Positions 1 to 4,861 of a stretch of DNA of 7,306 nt are shown piece after piece; the first letter of the stretch is position 1, and each line of letters opens with the position of its first letter. Both the position numbers and the translations under genes were made by a program. The notes under the pieces are model-generated. The model saw only the letters and a list, made by a program, of their open reading frames with translations, was not told where the DNA came from and did no database searches. This DNA comes from an uncultured Oscillospiraceae bacterium (lineage in GTDB: Bacteria > Bacillota > Clostridia > Oscillospirales > Acutalibacteraceae). The stretch is taken from positions 1 to 7,306 of the forward strand of contig URYX01000084.1 in assembly GCA_900552225.1 (NCBI GenBank), read 5' to 3'.

Positions 1-15
1 TTCCCCAAAATTTAT

Positions 16-43
16 GCTGCTTTTGCGGCCTGCAGCCTTTTTT
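16..43 (+). terminator. Possible intrinsic terminator for a converging plus-strand gene
   Basis: GCTGC at 16-20 and GCAGC at 32-36 can form a 5-bp GC-rich stem around an 11-base loop. One base later comes a run of six T at 38-43 on the plus strand. The stem is short, so this is a weak candidate. If real, it would end transcription of a plus-strand gene lying left of the window, convergent with the operon described here. Confidence 0.3.
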
Positions 44-53
44 GACAGTCTGA

Positions 54-73
54 GCTCCCTCGTCAGAGGGAGC
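54..73 (-). terminator. Possible transcription-end hairpin after the methyltransferase operon
   Basis: A perfect 8-bp stem (GCTCCCTC/GAGGGAGC) with a 4-base loop sits shortly downstream of the last gene of the minus-strand unit. On the minus strand it is followed by TCAGACTGTCAAAAAA, which has no U-tract, so it is not a canonical intrinsic terminator. It could be an RNA 3'-end stabiliser or part of a Rho-dependent end. The position is suggestive; the function is inferred. Confidence 0.35.
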
Positions 74-129
74 GAAAAGGGCGCGGCGCCGGGGGCGGCA
101 GGAAAGCGGAGGGTTGCGGGCAGGCTGCG

Positions 130-1296
130 TCAGGTCCGTTTCAACAGCACGACGCATTCGACGTGCGCCGTATGGGGGAACATATCCACCGGCTGGGCCG
201 CCATGGGGCGGTAGCCGTAACGGCAGAACACCGCCAGATCCCGCGCCAGCGTCTCGGGGTTACAGGAGATATACACCGCCCTATCCGGGTGCATCTGCGC
301 CAGTGCCCCGATAAATTCCGGTGTGCTCCCCGCGCGGGGCGGGTCGAGGAACACGACGTCCGCCGTCTCTCCCCAATCCGCCATCTCCCGCATAAACGCG
401 CCGGCGTCCGCGCAGGTGAACCGGCAGTTTTCGATGCCGTTGCGTTTCGCGTTGGCAATCGCGTCCCGCACTGCGTCGCGGTTCAGCTCCACTCCCGCCA
501 CCTCCCGGGCCTGACGGCTGGCAATCAGGCCGATGGTGCCGGTGCCGCAATAGGCGTCGAGCACGCGCTCCCGGCCGGTGAGTCCCGCCATCTCGACGGC
601 CTTGCCGTAGAGCACCCGGGTCTGGACGGGGTTGACCTGATAAAAGCTCCTTGGAGAAATGCGGAAATAGCAGCCGCACAGCTCATCCTCGATATACCCC
701 TTGCCGTACAGCACCTTTTCCTGCTTTCCGAGCACCAGCGAGGTATAGGCATCGTTGATATTGAGCACGACCGTGGTGATCTCCGGGTGCTTCCGGAGCA
801 GCTGTGCCGTGAACTGCTTCTGCCCCGGGAATACGGCGTTCGCCGCCACCAGCACCACCATGACCTCGCCCGTCGTAAAGCTGCGCTTGACCAGCACGTG
901 GCGCAGAAAGCCCGTGCCGCGGCGCTCGTCATAGGCCGTCATGCGGAAGGACGGCAGCATACGGCGGACGGTCACGATGATGCGGTCCGCCGTCTCATCC
1001 TCAATCCGGCAGCTGTCCACCGGCACGATCCGATGGCTGGAGGATTGATAGACGCCGGAGATGATGTGCCCGCGCCGGTCGGTGCCGAAGGCGGCCTGCA
1101 CCTTGTTGCGGTAGTGATAGGGCGATTCCATCCCCACGATGGGAGACACGTGGCAGTATTTCCCGATCAGCTCCACCACCTTGGCCTGTTTATAGGCCAG
1201 CTGGCGGGGGTAGTCCATATTCAGCAGCTGGCAGCCGCCGCATTTTTTGGCATACGGGCAGAGACCGTCCGCCGGATGCCGTGTCTGTTCCGTCAT
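130..1296 (-). CDS. 23S rRNA (uracil-5-)-methyltransferase, RumA/RlmD family, TRAM-less form
   Basis: A predicted 388-aa cytoplasmic SAM-dependent enzyme that puts a methyl group on C5 of a uridine in 23S rRNA. The motifs are complete. Cys13, Cys19, Cys22 (CPYAKKCGGC) and Cys96 (VDSC) should hold a [4Fe-4S] cluster. FYQVN lies near 218-222, the SAM-binding motif DAYCGTGTIGL starts at 247, and DPPR lies at 318-321. The catalytic Cys345 is in VYISCNPETLARD and the general base Glu380 is in HTAHVE. The protein lacks the N-terminal TRAM RNA-binding domain, so the cluster motif begins almost at the N-terminus, an architecture like E. coli RlmC. The start is the ATG at 1296, which shares ATGA with the stop of the upstream paralogue and has AAGGA nine bases before it. 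An in-frame start at 1359 would give 21 extra residues inside the upstream gene and is unlikely. The target (U747, U1939 or another) cannot be read from sequence. Confidence 0.93.
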   Translation of the reverse strand: MTEQTRHPADGLCPYAKKCGGCQLLNMDYPRQLAYKQAKVVELIGKYCHVSPIVGMESPYHYRNKVQAAFGTDRRGHIISGVYQSSSHRIVPVDSCRIEDETADRIIVTVRRMLPSFRMTAYDERRGTGFLRHVLVKRSFTTGEVMVVLVAANAVFPGQKQFTAQLLRKHPEITTVVLNINDAYTSLVLGKQEKVLYGKGYIEDELCGCYFRISPRSFYQVNPVQTRVLYGKAVEMAGLTGRERVLDAYCGTGTIGLIASRQAREVAGVELNRDAVRDAIANAKRNGIENCRFTCADAGAFMREMADWGETADVVFLDPPRAGSTPEFIGALAQMHPDRAVYISCNPETLARDLAVFCRYGYRPMAAQPVDMFPHTAHVECVVLLKRT

Positions 1297-2717
1297 AGCG
1301 TTGATTCCTTTTCTCCGTTTTCCGGGCCGTCCGCTGCACGCGTCAGCAGTGCCACGCACTCAACATGGGCCGTGCGGGGGAACATGTCCACGGGGGTCAC
1401 GCAGCGCAGCGTATACCCGCGGCCGCACAGGGCGTGCAGGTCACGCGCCAGCGTTGCCGGGTCACAGGAGACGTAGACCACCCGTTCGGGGCGCATGGCC
1501 GCCACAGCCCGCAGCACCTCCTCGCCGCAGCCCTTGCGCGGCGGATCGACGATGACTGCGTCGGGGTGTGTCCCCTCCGCCGTCAGCGTCCGCACGGCCT
1601 CCTCGGCGTCGGCGCACAAAAAGCGGGCGTTGCGGATTCCGTTTTCCTCCGCGTTGCGGCGGGCGTCCGCCACGGCGGCCTCCACAACCTCCACGCCGAT
1701 GATCTCTCCCGCCTCCCGCGCCATGGAGAGGCCGATGGTGCCGGTGCCGCAATACAGATCCCACACGGTCTCCCGCCCGGTCAGGCCGGCCGCCTCCCGC
1801 GCCAGCGCATACAGGCGCTCCGCCTGCCGGCGGTTCACCTGATAGAAGGAGCGCGGCGACAGGCGCACCCGGAGTCCGCACAGGACATCCGTGATATAGG
1901 GCTTCCCCCACAGAACGAATTCACTGTCACCGAGCACGACATTCGTATCGCGGCGGTTGAGGTTTACCATGACGGAGGTCACGCCCTCAAGCTGCCGCAG
2001 GGTCTCTGTCAGCCATTCGGGATGCGGCAGCCTGCCGGAGGTGCAGACCAGGCACACCATGCGTTCCCCGGTGGCCTCCGCCTCGCGGATGTAAATATGG
2101 CGCAGGAGTCCCGTTCCCGTGCTCTCGTCATAAAGCGGCACCCGCGCCCGGACGATCCAGTCCGCCACGGCATCCAGGATTTCCCGGAACACCGGCGGCT
2201 GCAGGGCGCAGTCCCGCTGCTCCACGATGCGGTGGGAGCGGGGCGCGTAAAACCCGATGCGCGGCGTGCCGTCCTCTCCGGCCAACACCGGGTACTGCGC
2301 CTTGTTGCGGTAGCCGGTCAGCCGGTCGCAGGGCACGATCGGGCGCAGCAGCGCCGCCGCGTCCGTCACCCCTCCGATCCGGGTCAGGCAGTCCTCCACG
2401 TGCTGCCGCTTATACTGCAGCTCCGCCTCGTAGGAGACATGGCGCCAGACGCAGCCGCCGCAGCGGCCGAAGGCTGTACAGCTGTTTCCCTTTACGCGAT
2501 CGGGAGACGACTGCAGCAGCTCCTCGACGCGTCCGTAGGCACAGCGCTTCTCCACCTTGACGATCCGGCAGCGCACGACATCCCCCACCGCCGTCATCGG
2601 GACAAACACCACCATACCGGCGTCTCCGTCCTCCGCCGGGGCGCGTCCTACGCCGTTTCCGGATGCCGTAACGCCGGTTACGGTCAGCACGATGCTCTGA
2701 TTTTTGACGAGACCCAT
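1293..2717 (-). CDS. rlmD: 23S rRNA (uracil-5-)-methyltransferase RlmD/RlmCD type, with TRAM domain
   Basis: A 474-aa cytoplasmic RNA m5U methyltransferase. Residues about 5-67 form a TRAM RNA-binding domain. Cys80, Cys86, Cys89 (CTAFGRCGGC) and Cys170 (RDC) match the [4Fe-4S] ligands of the RumA family. SPRSFYQVN lies near 287-295, the SAM motif DLYCGTGTIGL starts at 320, and DPPRKG at 391. The nucleophile Cys418 is in VYVSCDPATLARD and the base Glu453 in HVE. In B. subtilis a protein of this type (YefA, RlmCD) methylates both U747 and U1939 of 23S rRNA; which sites are used here is not shown by the sequence. The start is ATG 2717, because GGGAG lies eight bases before it. A GTG three codons upstream (2726) overlaps that site and is rejected. 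The gene follows guaB after 91 bases and overlaps its paralogue by 4 bases. The C-terminal 15 residues or so are a polar, probably disordered tail. Confidence 0.93.
   Translation of the reverse strand: MGLVKNQSIVLTVTGVTASGNGVGRAPAEDGDAGMVVFVPMTAVGDVVRCRIVKVEKRCAYGRVEELLQSSPDRVKGNSCTAFGRCGGCVWRHVSYEAELQYKRQHVEDCLTRIGGVTDAAALLRPIVPCDRLTGYRNKAQYPVLAGEDGTPRIGFYAPRSHRIVEQRDCALQPPVFREILDAVADWIVRARVPLYDESTGTGLLRHIYIREAEATGERMVCLVCTSGRLPHPEWLTETLRQLEGVTSVMVNLNRRDTNVVLGDSEFVLWGKPYITDVLCGLRVRLSPRSFYQVNRRQAERLYALAREAAGLTGRETVWDLYCGTGTIGLSMAREAGEIIGVEVVEAAVADARRNAEENGIRNARFLCADAEEAVRTLTAEGTHPDAVIVDPPRKGCGEEVLRAVAAMRPERVVYVSCDPATLARDLHALCGRGYTLRCVTPVDMFPRTAHVECVALLTRAADGPENGEKESTL
1306..1310 (-). promoter_or_regulatory. 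Ribosome binding site within the upstream gene, sets the coupled start
   Basis: AAGGA on the minus strand lies nine bases before the ATG at 1296, inside the last codons of the upstream methyltransferase gene. Together with the ATGA stop/start overlap at 1293-1296 it supports the short, 388-aa start and translational coupling of the two paralogues. Confidence 0.7.
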
Positions 2718-2725
2718 GATTTTCA

Positions 2726-2730
2726 CTCCC
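2726..2730 (-). promoter_or_regulatory. Ribosome binding site deciding the methyltransferase start
   Basis: GGGAG on the minus strand is eight bases upstream of the ATG at 2717. An alternative GTG at 2726-2724 begins on the last base of this site, leaving no spacing, so the ATG start is preferred. Confidence 0.65.
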
Positions 2731-2741
2731 GACCAAAGCGA

Positions 2742-2781
2742 CCGGAGAGAAGAAGCGCTGTCCGCGGCATCTTTTCTCCGG
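2742..2781 (-). other. Inverted repeat in the guaB-methyltransferase gap
   Basis: CCGGAGA at 2742-2748 pairs exactly with TCTCCGG at 2775-2781 around a 26-base loop. The arms extend by two more CG pairs across one mismatch. No U-tract follows on the minus strand, so it is not a canonical terminator. It lies in the 91-base gap between guaB and the TRAM-containing methyltransferase gene and could stabilise or process the polycistronic RNA. No good promoter was seen in the gap: TTAACA with a 17-base spacer leads only to AAAGAT. Confidence 0.35.
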
Positions 2782-2808
2782 CCGTCTTTTGTGTTAAGCT
2801 GTTTTGCT

Positions 2809-4281
2809 TTACATGCTGATGGAATAGTTCGGCGCTTCCTTCGTGATGTGGATATCGTGGGGGTGGCTCTCCTTGAGGCCGGCTCCCGTGATCCGCACGA
2901 ACTGTCCGCGCTCCTGCAGCTCGGGGATGGTCCCGCAGCCGCAGTAGCCCATGCCGGAGCGCAGGCCGCCCATCAGCTGATACACCGTATCGGACAGCGG
3001 CCCCTTATAGGGAACGCGGCCCTCGACTCCCTCGGGCACCAGCTTTTTGTTGTCCTCCTGGAAGTAGCGATCCTTACTGCCGTTGGCCATGGCGCCGAGG
3101 CTGCCCATGCCGCGGTACACCTTAAACTGGCGGCCCTGATAGATTTCCGAATCGCCGGGCGACTCCTCGCAGCCGGCCACCAGCGAGCCGACCATAACGA
3201 CGTCCGCGCCCGCGGCAATCGCCTTGACCAGATCACCGGAATACTTGATGCCGCCGTCGGCAATGACCGGGATTCCGTGCTTGGAGGCCTCGCAGGCCGC
3301 GTCGTAAATTGCCGTGATCTGCGGTACGCCGATACCGGCCACCACGCGGGTCGTACAGATGGAGCCGGGGCCGATACCGACCTTGACGGCGTCCGCACCC
3401 GCGTCGATCAGCGCCTTGGCGGCCTCCGCCGTCGCAATGTTGCCGGCAATCAGCGAAATCTGCGGGTAGGCCGCCTTGACCTTAGCCACGGATTTCAGGA
3501 TATTCTGACTGTGTCCGTGGGCGGAATCCAGCACCAGCGCGTCCACCTGCGCCTCCACCAGGGCTGCGGCGCGGTCGAGCACGTCCGCCGTGGCCCCGAT
3601 GGCCGCGGCGCACAGCAGGCGTCCGCGGGAATCCCGCGCCGAATGCGGGTATTTGACGGCCTTTTCGATGTCCTTGATGGTAATCAGGCCCTTGAGCATG
3701 CCGTTTTTGTCCACGATCGGCAGCTTTTCGATGCGGTGCTGGCGCAGAATCTCCTGCGCCTGCTCCATCGTGGTCCCCACTGGGGCGGTCACCAGATGAT
3801 CCTTCGTCATGACGTTTTCGATGCGCTGGCTGTAATCGGTCAGGAAGCGCATGTCACGGTTGGTCAGAATGCCGACCAGCTTGCCGTCGCGGCAGATCGG
3901 GACGCCGGAGATGCGGTATTTACCCATCAGCTCATTGGCATCCGACACCAGGTGATCGGGGGACAGGAAAAACGGATCGACGATGACGCCGTTTTCCGAG
4001 CGCTTGACGCGATCCACCTGATCGGCCTGCTCCTCAATCGGCATATTCTTATGAATGACGCCGATACCGCCCTCACGGGAGATGGCAATGGCCATTTTGG
4101 CCTCCGTGACCGTGTCCATGGCCGCCGTCATCAGCGGCGTATGCAGCCGAATGGAGCGGGTCAAATTCGTTTCCACGGAAATGTCCTTCGGCAGCACATC
4201 CGACTCGGCCGGAATCAGCAGCACATCGTCGAAGGTCAATCCCTCCTTGTAAAACTTGTAGCTTGCTTCGGGGTTCACCAT
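2809..4281 (-). CDS. guaB: IMP dehydrogenase (GuaB), complete
   Basis: A 490-aa cytoplasmic enzyme, normally a tetramer, that oxidises IMP to XMP with NAD+, the committed step of guanine nucleotide synthesis. The length matches bacterial IMPDHs (about 488). The N-terminal signature EGLTFDDVLLIP is at 13-24. A tandem CBS (Bateman) regulatory module fills about 95-210. The catalytic loop GPGSICTTR places the nucleophile at Cys309. Other expected motifs are ADGGI at 341-345, YRGMGSLGAM near 389-398, the Arg405-Tyr406 pair of the mobile flap (general base), and MGYCGCGTIPEL near 444-455. Nothing is missing. The start is ATG 4281, with a perfect AAGGAGG eight bases upstream. The open frame continues 51 codons further 5', but that stretch overlaps the preceding small gene in another frame and has no IMPDH similarity. 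The gene is probably transcribed from the promoter at 4685-4713 together with that small gene; no purine riboswitch was seen. Confidence 0.98.
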   Translation of the reverse strand: MVNPEASYKFYKEGLTFDDVLLIPAESDVLPKDISVETNLTRSIRLHTPLMTAAMDTVTEAKMAIAISREGGIGVIHKNMPIEEQADQVDRVKRSENGVIVDPFFLSPDHLVSDANELMGKYRISGVPICRDGKLVGILTNRDMRFLTDYSQRIENVMTKDHLVTAPVGTTMEQAQEILRQHRIEKLPIVDKNGMLKGLITIKDIEKAVKYPHSARDSRGRLLCAAAIGATADVLDRAAALVEAQVDALVLDSAHGHSQNILKSVAKVKAAYPQISLIAGNIATAEAAKALIDAGADAVKVGIGPGSICTTRVVAGIGVPQITAIYDAACEASKHGIPVIADGGIKYSGDLVKAIAAGADVVMVGSLVAGCEESPGDSEIYQGRQFKVYRGMGSLGAMANGSKDRYFQEDNKKLVPEGVEGRVPYKGPLSDTVYQLMGGLRSGMGYCGCGTIPELQERGQFVRITGAGLKESHPHDIHITKEAPNYSISM

Positions 4282-4289
4282 CAGCCTGT

Positions 4290-4296
4290 CCTCCTT
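4290..4296 (-). promoter_or_regulatory. Strong guaB ribosome binding site
   Basis: A perfect AAGGAGG on the minus strand, eight bases before the ATG at 4281. It fixes the guaB start and argues against the N-terminally extended reading frame. Confidence 0.85.
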
Positions 4297-4311
4297 CAAA
4301 ATATATAACGA

Positions 4312-4351
4312 AATCCCGCCGGCACAAAACAGCTTCTGTACAGGCGGGATT
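4312..4351 (-). terminator. Hairpin between the small gene and guaB, possible attenuator or partial terminator
   Basis: A 9-bp perfect stem (AATCCCGCC at 4343-4351 and GGCGGGATT at 4312-4320 when read on the minus strand) encloses a 22-base loop. The loop itself can form a small ACAG/CTGT hairpin. Beyond a one-base bulge the stem gains two more CG pairs. It starts about ten bases after the small gene's stop and ends about 15 bases before the guaB ribosome binding site. The following minus-strand bases TCGTTATATATTTT are A/U-rich but not a clean U-run, so termination would be partial. It may set the ratio of the small gene to guaB or protect the RNA end. The structure is seen; the role is inferred. 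Confidence 0.45.
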
Positions 4352-4361
4352 CGGCCTTGTC

Positions 4362-4592
4362 TTATTCTTCCGTGCTGCCTTCCTCGGCGGGAGCCTCTTT
4401 TTCGGTCTCCGCTCCGCCGCAGCCGCAGCCGCAATGGCAGTCGTCATCGGACCAGTCGCACTCAAAATTCTCATCGCAGCCGCAAAGCGCACGCCGTTTT
4501 GCGCGCAGCACAAGGACGGCAATCGTCGTACCCGCGGCAACCGCTGCCGCAACCGCAGCCACTAAAAACCACTTACAGCTTTTTTTGTTCAT
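4362..4592 (-). CDS. Small membrane-anchored Cys- and acid-rich protein of unknown function
   Basis: A 76-aa protein that I do not recognise as a named family. Residues 1-8 are polar and basic (MNKKSCKW). Residues about 9-29 form one Ala/Val-rich hydrophobic segment, a likely membrane anchor. A basic RAKRR follows at 30-34. Residues 37-58 hold seven cysteines (37, 39, 45, 52, 54, 56, 58) interleaved with Asp, Glu, His53 and Gly, ending in CHCGCGCGG. The tail 61-76 is acidic and low-complexity. Cys6 lies before the membrane segment, and there is no lipobox. The Cys cluster could bind metal or form disulfides. Both flanks of the helix are basic, so the side of the membrane is uncertain. The start ATG 4592 has GGGAGG seven bases upstream and follows a strong promoter, which supports expression. 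It is the first gene of the probable guaB unit. In-frame codons upstream to 4658 lie in the leader and are not counted. Confidence 0.75.
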   Translation of the reverse strand: MNKKSCKWFLVAAVAAAVAAGTTIAVLVLRAKRRALCGCDENFECDWSDDDCHCGCGCGGAETEKEAPAEEGSTEE

Positions 4593-4640
4593 CGTTATGC
4601 CTCCCGTTTTCCGTATACACGGCCTTTTTGCAAAATCCGA

Positions 4641-4675
4641 CCGATGTCCGGAGTGCATACCCGGATGCCTATCGG
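4641..4675 (-). promoter_or_regulatory. Structured 5' leader: nested inverted repeat
   Basis: Read on the minus strand, CCGAT (4671-4675) pairs with ATCGG (4641-4645), and inside it TCCGG (4661-4665) pairs with CCGGA (4647-4651) around a 9-base loop. This lies at the very start of the predicted RNA leader, which runs about 85 bases from the promoter to the small gene's ATG. It may be a 5' stabilising hairpin or a regulatory element. It does not match the purine, PRPP or ppGpp riboswitch features I know, so its role is open. Confidence 0.4.
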
Positions 4676-4684
4676 TTACCTTAT

Positions 4685-4713
4685 AGTATATAAGAGAGTC
4701 CCGGATTTGTCAA
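4685..4713 (-). promoter_or_regulatory. Sigma-A type promoter for the small gene-guaB unit
   Basis: On the minus strand a perfect -35 TTGACA (4713-4708) is separated by exactly 17 bases from a -10 TATACT (4690-4685), one base off TATAAT. Transcription should start near 4677-4681. It sits in the only sizeable gap of the window, upstream of the small gene and guaB, and is the strongest promoter seen on either strand. No TG extension precedes the -10 box. No operator was recognised. Confidence 0.87.
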
Positions 4714-4759
4714 GTGTTTTTCCGACGGTTTCTCCCCCGTTTCCGTGCGCCGGCAGGGC

Positions 4760-4861
4760 TCACGACACCTCAAAGCCGAACACGCGGAATTCCGGGCTGC
4801 CGTAGGCTTCCGGCGGAATCAGGCAACTTCCGGCGGGATCGGGCGGGATCAGGCCGCTCAC
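4760..4861 (-). other. Possible 33-codon ORF or frameshifted tail after the DUF2344 gene
   Basis: A GTG at 4861-4859 overlaps the TGA stop of the DUF2344 gene (GTGA) and opens 33 codons ending in TGA at 4762-4760. The peptide runs from SGLIPPDPAGS to the end GSPEFRVFGFEVS. Third codon positions are mostly G or C (about 25 of 32), as in the neighbouring genes, so it looks like coding DNA. There is no good ribosome binding site; GGAG lies about 16 bases upstream. It could be a tiny coupled gene, a former C-terminal extension of the DUF2344 protein now in another frame, or chance in GC-rich DNA. I do not recognise the peptide. Confidence 0.25.

Larger units (their letters stand above)
1..129. 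other. Intergenic end region with two inverted repeats, no gene
   Basis: No convincing gene lies here; the short reading frames have no recognisable protein and no ribosome binding site. Two structures are visible. A perfect 8-base inverted repeat with a 4-base loop (GCTCCCTC at 54-61, GAGGGAGC at 66-73) lies 57 bases past the stop of the last methyltransferase gene. Further out, GCTGC (16-20) pairs with GCAGC (32-36) and is followed on the plus strand by six T at 38-43. That is terminator-like for a converging plus-strand gene that would end left of the window. On the minus strand the same hairpin is preceded by A6 and followed by only a weak ATAAATTTT, so a bidirectional terminator is possible but unproven. 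Confidence 0.5.
4593..4857 (-). other. 265-base gap between the radical SAM operon and the guaB unit
   Basis: This stretch separates two transcription units. Its downstream half holds the sigma-A promoter and the structured leader. Its upstream half (4760-4857) holds a GC-rich, coding-like stretch with imperfect repeats of a TGATCCCGCC-type unit. No convincing intrinsic terminator for the upstream operon was found; the best pairing near 4720-4750 is only four bases. Read-through from the radical SAM operon is therefore possible. Confidence 0.6.

Noticed and set aside
1297..1359. Longer start (ATG or equivalent at 1359) for the TRAM-less methyltransferase
   Set aside because: The added 21 residues overlap the upstream gene, match no family sequence, and the ATGA overlap with AAGGA at the right distance supports 1296.
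2718..2726. GTG start at 2726 for the TRAM-containing methyltransferase
   Set aside because: The GGGAG site overlaps this GTG, while it sits eight bases before the ATG at 2717.
163..4308. Long plus-strand open frames (163-1476, 1365-2819, 2704-4308), each over 430 codons
   Set aside because: They lie antisense to genes with complete family motifs, have no ribosome binding sites or recognisable domains, and are expected in GC-rich DNA with biased third positions.
4297..4310. TATATA-like -10 box just before guaB
   Set aside because: The expected start site would fall inside the guaB ribosome binding site and no -35 box is at the right distance.
4282..4434. N-terminal 51-residue extension of IMP dehydrogenase
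   Set aside because: It is Arg-rich shadow sequence opposite the small gene's frame; the perfect AAGGAGG before 4281 and the normal 490-aa length fix the start.
4073..4552. 159-codon minus-strand frame across the small gene and the guaB 5' end
   Set aside because: It is out of frame with both genes, and the part within guaB is an obvious frame shadow of conserved IMPDH sequence.
4421..4560. GC-rich triplet repeats (GCAGCC, GCCGC runs) as a microsatellite
   Set aside because: They are explained by Cys-Gly and Ala-Val codons of the small protein.
4593..4680. Purine (guanine) riboswitch in the guaB unit leader
   Set aside because: The leader is about 85 bases with only a two-part hairpin; the three-way junction and conserved loop sequences of the purine class are not visible.
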